Origin: an uncultured Loktanella sp. | GTDB taxonomy: Bacteria; Pseudomonadota; Alphaproteobacteria; Rhodobacterales; Rhodobacteraceae | Reading direction: 5' to 3' | NCBI GenBank assembly: GCA_913061335.1 | Contig: CAJXTP010000018.1 | Span: forward strand, 1-22,320 | DNA: 22,320 nucleotides | Shown here: in pieces, positions 1-8,141 of the stretch | Numbering within the stretch: the stretch's first letter is position 1 | Layout: each line of letters starts with the position of its first letter | Notes under the pieces: model-generated | The model's database searches: none | What the model was told of the DNA's origin: nothing | The model's input: the letters and a program-made list of their open reading frames with translations, nothing else | Translations under genes and position numbers: made by a program

Positions 1-665
1 AGATGCATACTCATCTGGCCGAAAACGACGAAGATATTGCTTATTCGCTAGAGAAATTCGGCTGCAGGCCCGGTCAATACGCCGAGGATCTCGGCTGGAC
101 AGGTGATGACGTCTGGCATGCCCATTGCGTTAAGCTGGATGGCCAAGAAATTGATTTGTTCTCTAAGTCGGGCACCGGTGTCGCCCATTGTCCGTGCTCA
201 AATTGCCGCCTTGGGTCGGGGATCGCCCCTATCCGCCAGATGCGCGATGCGGGCGTTAAGGTCGGCCTTGGCGTTGATGGATCAGCCAGCAATGACACTG
301 GCAATCTGATGGGTGAGGCCCGCCAGACTATGTTGTTGCAGCGCGTGCAAAACGGCGCTGATGCCATGTCCGCAGATGAGGCGCTGTTCATTGCCACCCG
401 TGGTGGTGCGCAGGTGCTTGGCCGTGCAGACTGCGGTCAGATTGCCGTGGGTCAGCGCGCCGATATTGCGATTTGGGATATCACGGGCATCGAATCCGCC
501 GGAAGTTGGGACCCCGCCGCATTGGTGCTCGCGGGCCCCAACAAAGTGCGTGATCTGTTTGTAGAAGGCCGCCGCGTTGTCGCTGGTGGTCGTATGATGA
601 CGGTTGATTTGGGCGCAGTCATCGCCCGCCAAAACACATTGGCCACAAAGCTGGAGTTGGGATAA
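1..665 (+). CDS. 8-oxoguanine deaminase (amidohydrolase), 3' part only
   Basis: C-terminal about 220 residues of a COG0402 amidohydrolase; the frame is open at the left edge, so the N-terminal metal-binding HxH and perhaps half the protein lie outside the window. Visible family motifs are MHTHLAEN (metal-ligand His region), WHAHCVKLD, VAHCPCSNCRLGSG and GLGVDGSASNDTGNLM, whose Asp is the expected catalytic metal ligand. The SASNDTGNLM version is typical of the 8-oxoguanine deaminase / hydroxyatrazine-hydrolase branch rather than of guanine deaminase. The expected reaction is cytosolic hydrolytic deamination of 8-oxoguanine to urate plus ammonia. The CAP-domain gene begins 3 nt after its stop, and a guanine deaminase gene lies downstream on the other strand, which fits a purine catabolic setting. 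Substrate is inferred from the family; another triazine or purine aminohydrolase remains possible. Confidence 0.85.
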   Translation, partial: MHTHLAENDEDIAYSLEKFGCRPGQYAEDLGWTGDDVWHAHCVKLDGQEIDLFSKSGTGVAHCPCSNCRLGSGIAPIRQMRDAGVKVGLGVDGSASNDTGNLMGEARQTMLLQRVQNGADAMSADEALFIATRGGAQVLGRADCGQIAVGQRADIAIWDITGIESAGSWDPAALVLAGPNKVRDLFVEGRRVVAGGRMMTVDLGAVIARQNTLATKLELG

Positions 666-668
666 ATT

Positions 669-1130
669 ATGCGTGTATTTGCTATTATCTTGGGGCTGGC
701 TGCTTGTGTCCCGGTCCCCATCCCGATGGTAACTGTTTCAGCGCCGCAGGTCCGCACATTAGTTGCAAGTCAGGCGCCTGATGCGGGTTTTGATGCCCAA
801 CTGCAAAATGTACGCAGCGCCCCCATTACCCATAATGCCCAATTGGCCGCCGTGGCCCGCGCCCATGCTGCTGATATGAACGCGCGCGGCTATTTTTCAC
901 ATACTTCACCTGAAGGCCTTGGGTCCGGTGACCGTGCGACGGCGGCGGGTATTCCGGCTTGCGGTATTGGCGAAAACATCGCCAGCGGGCAGACGTCTTT
1001 TGCCGACGTCTTCGCCGCATGGATGGCATCTGATGGCCACCGCCGCAATATGGTGAACCCGCGCATGGCGAGCTACGGGCTCGGCCGCGCGGGCGATACA
1101 TGGGTGATGATGCTGTATCAGCCCTGCTGA
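669..1130 (+). CDS. CAP-domain (SCP-like) putative lipoprotein
   Basis: This 153-residue protein has a very short hydrophobic N-terminus ending in a lipobox-like LAAC (Cys13), so it is probably exported and perhaps lipidated. The rest is a CAP/SCP domain: His in ARAHAADM (about residue 66), GYFSHTSPEG (75-83), GENIASG, and the CAP2-type signature SDGHRRNMVNP. Two cysteines, in IPACG and at the C-terminus (QPC), could form a disulfide. Bacterial CAP proteins are extracytoplasmic and mostly of unknown activity. The start follows the deaminase stop by 3 nt, suggesting co-transcription. Its last 13 nt overlap the convergent guanine deaminase gene. The missing n-region charge (only Arg2) makes the lipoprotein call tentative; the CAP fold call is firm. 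Confidence 0.85.
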   Translation: MRVFAIILGLAACVPVPIPMVTVSAPQVRTLVASQAPDAGFDAQLQNVRSAPITHNAQLAAVARAHAADMNARGYFSHTSPEGLGSGDRATAAGIPACGIGENIASGQTSFADVFAAWMASDGHRRNMVNPRMASYGLGRAGDTWVMMLYQPC

Positions 1131-2410
1131 CGCACGCCCGCGATCCAGACATCGCGAATGGCCCGGTCATCGCCCATCATGATGGTCGGGAATAGCGCAT
1201 CCCAAACGTCTGTGGCCCGCGCATGGCGCTGTGCGATTGCGGGGGTAGACGCGAGGTTCAGCACGGTGATATCTGCAGCCGCGCCAGCACCTAAGTGCCC
1301 GATTTTGCCCGATTTATGCAGCGTTGCGGCGGACCCTTCGGTCGCCATCCACATCAATTGTGCAGGGTGTAACGCCGTGCCGCGCAACTGTCCGATTTCA
1401 TAGGCCGCAGCCATGGTGTGCAACATCGAAAACGATGATCCGCCGCCGGTATCTGTCGCCAATCCTGTGCGAATGCCGCGCGCCGCAAGGCCGAGCGTGT
1501 CGAACAGTCCTGACCCGATGAACGTGTTGGAAGTCGGGCAGTGAACCAAGCCGCCGCCAATTTCAGACAGCCGGTCAATCTCGCGAGGTTCCAGGTGGAT
1601 GGAATGCCCGTAGATGCCTTTTGCGCCCAGCAATCCGTGGGCCTCGTAGGTGTCCAAATAATCGCGTGCGGTTGGGAACAAGTCGCGGACCCATGCGATC
1701 TCGTCGTGTTGTTCAGACAAATGCGTTTGCATCAGGCAATCTGGGTTTTCTGCCCAAAGCGCGCCAAGTGCTGCCAGCTGATCTGGCGTCGAGGTCGGTG
1801 AAAATCGCGGCGTGATCGCATAAGTTGCGCGCCCATTGCCATGCCACTTTTCCAACAAGGCTTTGCTGTCGTCATAGGCCGATTGGGGCGTGTCGCGCAG
1901 CGTGTCTGGTGCGTTCCGGTCCATGCAGGTTTTCCCTGCGACCACGGCCATGCCGCGTGTGGCGGCAGCATCGAAAAACGCATCCACGCTGGTCGGATGG
2001 ATCGTGCAAAAGCTGGTCAGCGTTGTGGTGCCATGCGCGATCGCCAGATCACAGGTCCGGCCCGCGATCTCGGCTGCATAATCGGCGTCGCCAAAACGGC
2101 TTTCCTCGGGGAAAGTATAGGTGTTGAGCCAATCAATCAGCTGCTTGCCCCAACTCGCGATCATCGCGGTTTGTGGGTAATGCATATGTGCATCGACAAA
2201 GCCCGCCGTGATCAGGTCGGTCCCGTAATCGGTGATCTTTGCATCAGGATGGGCAGATTTCAGCGTGCTCGCGTCATCGACAGCCACGATTTGGCCGTCC
2301 ACGACCAACACAGCGCCCGCGCTGATCACATGCGCGCAGTCTTCCCACGCATCGACCAACGGTTGGCCCGTAAACTGAAGGGTCGTTCCAAGTAAAAGCT
2401 GTTTTGTCAT
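1118..2410 (-). CDS. guaD: guanine deaminase
   Basis: Full-length 430-residue amidohydrolase that converts guanine to xanthine plus ammonia in the cytosol, using Zn. Family motifs appear in order: GFVDAHMHYPQ (metal-binding HxH), HGTTT, CMDRNAPD, QTHLSEQHDEI (metal His), YGHSIHL, VHCPTSN and the catalytic ATDTGGGSSFSML near the C-terminal third. HMHYPQ, CMDRNAPD and the DTGGG Asp are characteristic of bacterial GuaD. The start at 2410 has an AAGGTG Shine-Dalgarno on the minus strand. It is convergent with, and overlaps by 13 nt, the CAP-domain gene, and it diverges from mgtE. A GCACAG/CTGTGC palindrome sits 17-30 nt upstream of the start codon. Its neighbourhood with a second purine deaminase supports the assignment. 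Confidence 0.93.
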   Translation of the reverse strand: MTKQLLLGTTLQFTGQPLVDAWEDCAHVISAGAVLVVDGQIVAVDDASTLKSAHPDAKITDYGTDLITAGFVDAHMHYPQTAMIASWGKQLIDWLNTYTFPEESRFGDADYAAEIAGRTCDLAIAHGTTTLTSFCTIHPTSVDAFFDAAATRGMAVVAGKTCMDRNAPDTLRDTPQSAYDDSKALLEKWHGNGRATYAITPRFSPTSTPDQLAALGALWAENPDCLMQTHLSEQHDEIAWVRDLFPTARDYLDTYEAHGLLGAKGIYGHSIHLEPREIDRLSEIGGGLVHCPTSNTFIGSGLFDTLGLAARGIRTGLATDTGGGSSFSMLHTMAAAYEIGQLRGTALHPAQLMWMATEGSAATLHKSGKIGHLGAGAAADITVLNLASTPAIAQRHARATDVWDALFPTIMMGDDRAIRDVWIAGVRQQG

Positions 2411-2426
2411 AATATCACCTTAGGCC

Positions 2427-2440
2427 GCACAGCCCTGTGC
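2427..2440. promoter_or_regulatory. 14-nt palindrome in the guaD/mgtE divergent region
   Basis: GCACAG-CC-CTGTGC is a perfect 6+6 inverted repeat with a 2-nt centre, 17-30 nt upstream of the guaD start codon. Short perfect dyads in a divergent intergenic region are often operators, but I do not recognise the regulator. It may also be fortuitous. Confidence 0.35.
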
Positions 2441-2528
2441 TGTAAATCACCAGGATTTGGCTTACCCCCGCTTGTGCGATGTTCGCAAGACGTTATGTTG
2501 CCCTGAGACAGACAAAGGAGGCGCCGTG

Positions 2529-3905
2529 ATGACTGATCTACCTGATGACATCGACGACGAAGCTTTTGGTATTTCGGATCGACTTGTAGCCGACGTCATG
2601 AGCGCGGTTGAGACCGGGCAATCGATCTATGTCGACGCCTTGCTTGATCCGCTGCACCCTGCCGATATTGCCCACCTGATCGAACTGATCGACGGCCGCC
2701 AGCGTCGCGATCTGTTGAACGTGTGGAAAGGTGGCATGGACGGCGATGTTCTGTCCGAGCTGGATGAAAAGCTGCGCGAAGAGGTCATCGAGAGCCTTGC
2801 GCCAGATGAATTTGCTGATGCTGTCCGTGAATTGGAAACTGATGACGTTGTTGATCTGGTCGAATATCTTGACGAGGAACAACAAGAGGCCGCGCTGGAT
2901 GCGCTGGATGCTGGTGACCGTGTCGCGGTTGAGCAGGCGCTGTCGTACCCAGAGGAATCAGCTGGTCGCCACATGCAGTCCGAACTTGTCCGCGCGCCGG
3001 ATCATTGGACTGTCGGCGAGGCGATTGATTTTTTGCGATCCGATGATGTTGATCTGCCGGACCAGTTTTACCACGTGATCCTTGTTGATCCGCGCCTTAA
3101 GGCCGTTGGTTATGTCACGCTGGGCCGATTGCTGTCATCGCGCCGCGACGTGCCGTTGTCGGAGATCGTCGAGGACACATTCCGCACCTTCCACGTCAAT
3201 CAAGATGTCGAAGAAGTCGCCCAAGCGATCAACCACTATCACATGATCACCGCCCCCGTGGTCGATGATGATGACCGCATTGTCGGTGTGATCACCATTG
3301 ATGATGCGATGGCGTTTCTAGAAGAAGAAGCCGAAGAAGACATCTTGCGCCTTGCTGGTGTTGGCGAAGGGTCGCTGTCTGACCGCGTTATTGCGACCAC
3401 CCGTCAGCGGTTTCCGTGGTTGGCGGTGAACCTTGCAACTGCTATTTTTGCGTCGCTGGTGATTTCGATGTTTGAAGACACGATATCGGGGTTTGTTGCC
3501 TTGGCTGTGTTGATGCCAATTGTGGCGTCCATGGGCGGGAACGCGGGCACACAGTCATTGACCGTGGCCGTGCGCGCGCTTGCGACCCGCGATTTGACAG
3601 GGGCAAACGTCTGGCGCGTTATTCGCCGTGAAGCGCTTGTTGGGCTTGTGAATGGCATGATCTTTGCCGTCGTTATGGGGATCGTAAGCGCCGTTTGGTT
3701 CGGCATCCCGATGCTTGGCGTGGTGATCGCCGTGGCGATGGTGATCAACATGGTTGTCGCAGGGCTTGCCGGTACGGTCGTCCCTGTTCTGCTTGAACGG
3801 GCGGGCGTTGACCCCGCATTGGCGTCGGGCGCATTTGTGACCACGGTCACAGACGTCATTGGATTTTTCGCATTCTTGGGATTGGCATCAGCATGGCTAC
3901 TTTAA
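2529..3905 (+). CDS. mgtE: magnesium transporter MgtE
   Basis: A 458-residue MgtE-family Mg2+ channel/transporter of the inner membrane. The ATG at 2529 is chosen because AAAGGAGG (2514-2521) lies 7 nt before it; an in-frame ATG at 2457 would add 24 unconserved residues and has no such site. Order of parts: acidic helical MgtE N domain (about residues 35-135), two CBS domains (about 135-260), and five C-terminal membrane segments (about 285-458). The pore signature MGGNAGTQ starts at M335, and the membrane Asp expected to bind Mg is D442 in TVTDVIGFF. In this family the N and CBS domains sense cytosolic Mg and close the pore. The last 13 nt overlap the cyclo-ligase gene, so the two are probably translationally coupled. 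I see no Mg riboswitch in the 118-nt upstream gap. Confidence 0.95.
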   Translation: MTDLPDDIDDEAFGISDRLVADVMSAVETGQSIYVDALLDPLHPADIAHLIELIDGRQRRDLLNVWKGGMDGDVLSELDEKLREEVIESLAPDEFADAVRELETDDVVDLVEYLDEEQQEAALDALDAGDRVAVEQALSYPEESAGRHMQSELVRAPDHWTVGEAIDFLRSDDVDLPDQFYHVILVDPRLKAVGYVTLGRLLSSRRDVPLSEIVEDTFRTFHVNQDVEEVAQAINHYHMITAPVVDDDDRIVGVITIDDAMAFLEEEAEEDILRLAGVGEGSLSDRVIATTRQRFPWLAVNLATAIFASLVISMFEDTISGFVALAVLMPIVASMGGNAGTQSLTVAVRALATRDLTGANVWRVIRREALVGLVNGMIFAVVMGIVSAVWFGIPMLGVVIAVAMVINMVVAGLAGTVVPVLLERAGVDPALASGAFVTTVTDVIGFFAFLGLASAWLL

Positions 3906-4447
3906 CTGAACGCAAGGACGCCGCGCGCAAGGCGGCGTTTGTCCGTCGCAAAATCGCGCATGATGCTAGGATTGGCACTGCTGCGCATCTTAGCGCGTTT
4001 CTGGCAGGCCACCGCGGCGTGCCACTTGCCGGATACATGGCGATGCGCACTGAAATCGATCCGACTGCCGCGATGGAAGAGGCATCAGCGCATGGCCCCG
4101 TCGGTGTGCCTGTGATCCTTGGGGCGGGCCAGCCGCTAAAGTTCCGCCGGTGGGAACCAGGCGTTGAGATGATCGCAGGTGAGTTTGGCGCGTTTATCCC
4201 TGCCGAGGGCGATTGGATGACCCCTGAAATCGTCATTGTGCCTTTGGTTGCTTATGACCTGACGGGCGGGCGGCTTGGCTATGGCGGCGGGTTTTATGAC
4301 CGGACCTTAGAGGGGCTGCGCGCCAACCAAGCCACACTTGCGATCGGGTTCGCATATACTGCGCAAATGGCTGACAGCATCCCGCTGGAACCCACGGATC
4401 AACCGCTAAATCTGATGATTACTGAAGACGGCCAAACAACGTTCTGA
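3893..4447 (+). CDS. 5-formyltetrahydrofolate cyclo-ligase
   Basis: A 184-residue protein that uses ATP to close 5-formyl-THF to 5,10-methenyl-THF, recycling a folate form that inhibits one-carbon enzymes; cytosolic. The diagnostic C-terminal motif GGRLGYGGGFYDR is intact, preceded by IVPLVAYD (usually PGLAFD-like), and the N-terminus carries the basic helix ERKDAARKAAFVRRK typical of the family. Length is normal. The start lies inside the 3' end of mgtE (13-nt overlap), so translation probably depends on mgtE. The phosphoesterase gene follows after 76 nt. In many bacteria this enzyme sits beside 6S RNA; I see no 6S-like structure in the flanking sequence here. Confidence 0.92.
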   Translation: MATLTERKDAARKAAFVRRKIAHDARIGTAAHLSAFLAGHRGVPLAGYMAMRTEIDPTAAMEEASAHGPVGVPVILGAGQPLKFRRWEPGVEMIAGEFGAFIPAEGDWMTPEIVIVPLVAYDLTGGRLGYGGGFYDRTLEGLRANQATLAIGFAYTAQMADSIPLEPTDQPLNLMITEDGQTTF

Positions 4448-4463
4448 AGGGCGTTTTTAAGCT

Positions 4464-4487
4464 AAGAATTGGAAACTAAAAATTCTT
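4464..4487 (+). other. AT-rich stem-loop between the cyclo-ligase and phosphoesterase genes
   Basis: AAGAATT (4464-4470) and AATTCTT (4481-4487) form a perfect 7-bp stem with a 10-nt loop, 36 nt before the next start codon. It is too AT-rich and has too weak a T-tract to be a convincing terminator. It could be a leader structure or an mRNA-processing site. Confidence 0.25.
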
Positions 4488-4523
4488 GTAGAAGAAATGC
4501 GCCGTTGCCCGTAACAGGGGCCT

Positions 4524-5339
4524 ATGAAGATACTTTTCCTAGGTGATGTGATGGGCCGCGCAGGCCGGACGGCGGTGATAGATCACCTGCCACGGCTGCG
4601 GCGTGAATGGCGGCTCGATTTTGTTGTGGTTAACGGTGAAAACGCGACGGGCGGTATGGGGCTTTCGGGCGCGCATGCTAAGACGTTGCTGGAAGCGGGC
4701 GCTGATGTGCTGACGCTGGGCGACCATGCGTTTGATCAAAAAGACATGATGACTTTTGCAGCCAATGAGCCGCGCATCATCCGTCCGCTGAATTTTTCAA
4801 AGGCGGCCCCCGGTGTTGGGGCGCGCGTATTTCCTGCAACGCAGGGACGCAAAGTGCTGGTGACCCAAGCGCTGGGCCAAGTGTTTATGAAACGCCCGTT
4901 TGATGATCCATTTTCGGCGCTGGATGCGGTGCTGCGCCAATACCCGATGGGTGGCGCTGTGCAGGCCAGCCTTGTGGATATTCACTGTGAAGCCACATCA
5001 GAAAAGATGGCCGTCGGTCATTTCTGTGATGGCCGCGCCAGCATCGTTGTTGGCACGCACACCCATGTGCCGACAGCTGATGCGATGATCTTGTCTGGTG
5101 GCACTGCGTATCAGTCCGATGCGGGCATGTCCGGTGATTACAATTCGGTCATTGGCATGGATAAAGCCGAGCCTTTGCGCCGCTTTATTACGGGTATGCC
5201 CAAGGAACGGTTCACGCCTGCTGCATCAGAGGCGACGCTGTCGGGCCTTTATGTTGAAACAGATGATCGCACTGGTAAGGCCACGCGGGTTGAGATGGTC
5301 CGCCAAGGTGGGCGTTTGTCTGCTGCTGGACCTGCATGA
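4524..5339 (+). CDS. YmdB-like metallophosphoesterase (TIGR00282 family)
   Basis: This 271-residue protein matches the YmdB family along its whole length. Di-metal ligands are visible as D8 (FLGDVMG), E39-N40 (NGENATGG), H68, H154 (VDIHCEATSEK), H179 and H181 (VGTHTHVPTAD). In the motif usually read as TLGNH, position 67 is Asp (TLGDHAFDQ). In Bacillus subtilis, YmdB is a phosphodiesterase active on 2',3'-cyclic nucleotides and influences biofilm and motility decisions; the role in alphaproteobacteria is not settled. The stop overlaps the DMT start by 4 nt (ATGA), so it is part of a ymdB-DMT-SLC13 coupled unit. Cytosolic, with no signal peptide. Confidence 0.9.
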   Translation: MKILFLGDVMGRAGRTAVIDHLPRLRREWRLDFVVVNGENATGGMGLSGAHAKTLLEAGADVLTLGDHAFDQKDMMTFAANEPRIIRPLNFSKAAPGVGARVFPATQGRKVLVTQALGQVFMKRPFDDPFSALDAVLRQYPMGGAVQASLVDIHCEATSEKMAVGHFCDGRASIVVGTHTHVPTADAMILSGGTAYQSDAGMSGDYNSVIGMDKAEPLRRFITGMPKERFTPAASEATLSGLYVETDDRTGKATRVEMVRQGGRLSAAGPA

Positions 5340-6235
5340 ACGAACGCGCCCGTCTAACGATTATTCTGGTGTTTCTTGGTGCCGGCTGGGGCATGACCCA
5401 ACCGCTGACCAAAATCACAGTGGACGCCGGATATCTTCCGTTGGGGCTTATTTTCTGGCAGCTCGCAATCGGGGCTGTGCTGACAAGCGCCTTGCTTTTG
5501 ATCCAGCGCAAGCCGCTGCCACTTTCGGCCAAGACTGTTGGGTTTTTCGCGATGATCGCCCTGTCTGGTACGCTGATCCCGAATACAGCCAGCTACCGTG
5601 CCGCGTTTTTTCTGCCGTCGGGGATCATGTCAATTGTGATTGCGACAGTGCCGATGCTCGGCTTTCCGATCGCGCTTGCGCTGGGCACCGATTGGTTCAG
5701 TTGGCGGCGGATGGTCGGGTTATCATTGGGCCTGATGGGCGTCAGCCTGATTGCATTCCCCGAAGCCAGCCTGCCAGACCGCGCAATGGTTGCGATCCTA
5801 CCATTGGCTCTGATCGCGCCGCTTTGCTATGCAATCGAGGGCAATATCGTCGCCAAATGGGGCACGGCCGGGCTTGATCCGGTGCAATTGTTGTGTGGCG
5901 CGTCATGTCTAGGAACTGCGGTGGCATTGCCGTTGGCGCTGTCGTCAGGGCAGTTCATTGATCCGCGCCCACCCTATATTCTTGCAGATTTGGCGTTCCT
6001 TTTGTCGTCGCTGATCCATGTGTCGGTCTATATCACCTATGTTTGGCTTGTCGGGCGCGCGGGGGTCGTGTTCGCGGGGCAGGTGTCTTATCTTGTGACT
6101 GGCTTTGGCGTTATCTGGGCGATGATCCTGCTTGGTGAGCGGTATTCCGGCTGGGTTTGGGCGGCGTTGGTTCTGATGCTTTGTGGGATCGCCCTTGTGC
6201 GACCGCGCAACGTTGATGATAAGCTGAACGCATGA
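5336..6235 (+). CDS. DMT-family (EamA) permease
   Basis: A 299-residue inner-membrane protein with ten hydrophobic segments in two EamA repeats (roughly residues 5-140 and 150-290). The first opens with LTIILVFLGAGWGMTQPLTK, as expected for drug/metabolite transporters, and SYRAAFFLPSGIMSIVIATVPM is the conserved fourth-helix region. A basic segment RPRNVDDK ends the protein. The substrate cannot be read from sequence; DMT proteins export amino acids, metabolites or drugs. Both ends overlap neighbours by 4 nt (ATGA at 5336 and 6232), indicating translational coupling with the phosphoesterase and the SLC13 permease. Confidence 0.88.
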   Translation: MNERARLTIILVFLGAGWGMTQPLTKITVDAGYLPLGLIFWQLAIGAVLTSALLLIQRKPLPLSAKTVGFFAMIALSGTLIPNTASYRAAFFLPSGIMSIVIATVPMLGFPIALALGTDWFSWRRMVGLSLGLMGVSLIAFPEASLPDRAMVAILPLALIAPLCYAIEGNIVAKWGTAGLDPVQLLCGASCLGTAVALPLALSSGQFIDPRPPYILADLAFLLSSLIHVSVYITYVWLVGRAGVVFAGQVSYLVTGFGVIWAMILLGERYSGWVWAALVLMLCGIALVRPRNVDDKLNA

Positions 6236-8013
6236 TTGATCTGATTTCCCTGTCGCAGACGCAAGGCGCGTGGCTGACTTTGGCCGTTGTCGCGGTGATG
6301 TTCGTGATGTTCCTGCGCGAAATTTACCCGACCGAAGTCGTCGCGATGATCGGCGTATCCACGTTACTCGTCACGGGCGTGTTGTCGTATGACGATGCGG
6401 TCATGGCCTTGGCGAACCCTGCGCCGTGGACGATTGCTGCGATGTTCATCATCGTGGGGGCGTTGGTGCGTACAGGCGCGCTCAATGCATTTACGCAAAT
6501 GGTTGAACGCCAAGCGGTGAAAAACCCAGCCCGCGCAATTGGCGGGTCGCTGGTGTTTGTGGCCTTTGCCAGTGCGATTATGAACAACACGCCGCTGGTG
6601 GTTGTGATGATCCCTGTCTTTGTTCAACTGGCCCGAACCTTGGGAACTTCGGCGTCCAAGTTGTTGATCCCGCTGAGTTATGCGGCGATTGTGGGCGGAA
6701 CAATGACCTTGCTTGGCACCTCGACAAACCTATTGGTTGACGGCGTTGCCCGCGCATCAGGGATGAAGCCGTTTGGAATCTTAGAAATTTTGCCCGTCGG
6801 ATTGGTCGTGGTCACATGGACGTTTATCTATCTGTATTTCGCGGGGCCGCGCCTGTTGCCTGACCGCGCAAGCATGGCAACTTTGCTGTCTGACAGATCT
6901 AAAATGCGGTTCTTTTCCGAGGCGCTTATCCCTCCTGCAAGTGATCTGATCGGGCGCGAGGTGATGAGCGTGCAGCTGTTCAAACGCGATGGCGTGCGCC
7001 TGATTGACGTCATCCGTGGCGATGCGTCGTTGCGGCGCGACCTGCAAGGGGTCGTGTTGCAAAAGAACGACCGCGTTGTACTGCGTACCGCCATGTCAGA
7101 ATTGCTGTCGCTACAAGCCACCCCAGAATTGCGCCGCGTTGATCAGGTGTCGGCGGTCGAAACCACGACGGTCGAAGTGCTGATTACGCCCAACTGTAAA
7201 ATGGTTGGTCGCACACTTGGCGCGATGCGCCTGCGCCGTCGCTATGCGGTCTATACGTTGGCCGTGCACCGTCGTGACACGAATATCGGGCGGCAAATGG
7301 ATAGTCTGGTCGTTCGCGTCGGCGATACCCTGCTGCTTGAAGGCTCGCCCGAAGATATCTCGCGACTGGCCGATGATATGAACCTTGGTGACGTGTCTAA
7401 GCCGTCTGAACGGGCGTTTCGCCGTGGTCGTGCATGGGTTGCGATTGTGACCTTGCTGTCGGTCGTGGTGCTTGCCGCGCTCAATGTCGCCCCCATTTTG
7501 ATGCTCGCGATGGTCGGCGTGACCGTCGTTTTGATGGCAGGCTGCATCGACGCAGAAGAGGCGTTTTCATATATCGATGGTCGCCTTCTTGCGCTGATAT
7601 TTGCGATGCTTGGGGTCGGGGCCGCGCTGCAATCGTCGGGCGCTGTGGCCATGATCGCGGACGCGATTTCGCCGGTGATGACCGTGCTGCCGCCGTTCTT
7701 TGTGGTACTTGCGGTTTATCTGCTGTCATCGCTGCTAACTGAATTGGTCAGCAATAATGCGGTTGCTGTAGTGATGACACCGGTTGCGATTGGACTGGCC
7801 ACAGCGTTGGGCGTTGATCCGCGTCCGCTTGTGGTGGCCGTGATGATCGCCGCAAGTGCGAGTTTTGCAACGCCAATCGGATATCAAACCAATACGTTGG
7901 TTTACGGCCCCGGTGGATACAAATTCGCGGATTTTCTGAAATTCGGTATCCCGCTGAATCTATCGCTTGCCCCCATCGTAAGCTTTGTGATCCCAATGAA
8001 CTGGCCGCTCTAA
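6232..8013 (+). CDS. SLC13-type permease with two TrkA-C (RCK_C) domains
   Basis: A 593-residue membrane transporter of the ArsB/NhaD/SLC13 superfamily. The N-terminal half carries MNNTP (117-121) and GTSTN (162-166). The C-terminal half repeats them as SNNAV (507-511) and TPIGYQTN (547-554); these hairpin loops bind Na+ and substrate in the superfamily. Between the halves, about residues 210-390, lie two soluble TrkA-C regulatory domains (LIGREVMSVQLFKRDGVRLI and CKMVGRTLGAMRLRRRYAVY). Related SLC13 permeases carry dicarboxylates or sulfate, and the TrkA-C form is often annotated as a sulfate or general anion transporter. The substrate here is inferred only loosely. It is the last gene of the coupled set beginning at 4524. 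Confidence 0.88.
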   Translation: MIDLISLSQTQGAWLTLAVVAVMFVMFLREIYPTEVVAMIGVSTLLVTGVLSYDDAVMALANPAPWTIAAMFIIVGALVRTGALNAFTQMVERQAVKNPARAIGGSLVFVAFASAIMNNTPLVVVMIPVFVQLARTLGTSASKLLIPLSYAAIVGGTMTLLGTSTNLLVDGVARASGMKPFGILEILPVGLVVVTWTFIYLYFAGPRLLPDRASMATLLSDRSKMRFFSEALIPPASDLIGREVMSVQLFKRDGVRLIDVIRGDASLRRDLQGVVLQKNDRVVLRTAMSELLSLQATPELRRVDQVSAVETTTVEVLITPNCKMVGRTLGAMRLRRRYAVYTLAVHRRDTNIGRQMDSLVVRVGDTLLLEGSPEDISRLADDMNLGDVSKPSERAFRRGRAWVAIVTLLSVVVLAALNVAPILMLAMVGVTVVLMAGCIDAEEAFSYIDGRLLALIFAMLGVGAALQSSGAVAMIADAISPVMTVLPPFFVVLAVYLLSSLLTELVSNNAVAVVMTPVAIGLATALGVDPRPLVVAVMIAASASFATPIGYQTNTLVYGPGGYKFADFLKFGIPLNLSLAPIVSFVIPMNWPL

Positions 8014-8015
8014 CT

Positions 8016-8065
8016 TTTTCCGAGCAAAAATATGTCCGCCGGAGGCATGGTTTTGGAAAAAACCA
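8016..8065 (+). repeat. Rhodobacteraceae-style intergenic motif plus GGAA-loop hairpin
   Basis: The run of T followed by CAAAAATATGTCCGCCGGAGGC (in part) resembles an intergenic motif common in roseobacter genomes. Directly after it, TGGTTTT (8048-8054) and AAAACCA (8059-8065) form a perfect 7-bp stem closed by GGAA. There is no T-tract behind the stem on the plus strand, so terminator activity for the SLC13 gene is only possible. A second, degenerate copy of the motif lies before betB. Confidence 0.4.
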
Positions 8066-8080
8066 ATCGACAACACCTGC

Positions 8081-8108
8081 TTGATCCATGCCCCCGATGT
8101 GGCATAAG
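8081..8108 (+). promoter_or_regulatory. candidate yebC promoter
   Basis: TTGATC (8081-8086) and CATAAG (8103-8108) are separated by 16 nt. Each matches the sigma-70 consensus at 4 of 6 positions. The promoter lies 34 nt before the yebC start and would make yebC independent of the SLC13 gene. Confidence 0.4.
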
Positions 8109-8141
8109 ACGGACTAAACTAAAGACGAATAGGATATCGAC

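Noticed and set aside
2457..2528. N-terminal extension of mgtE by 24 codons
   Set aside because: The strong AAAGGAGG at 2514-2521 serves ATG 2529, and the extra residues are unlike the family.
4448..4523. 6S RNA gene next to the 5-formyl-THF cyclo-ligase, as in many proteobacteria
   Set aside because: The 76-nt gap is too short and has only one weak AT-rich stem; the upstream side overlaps mgtE.
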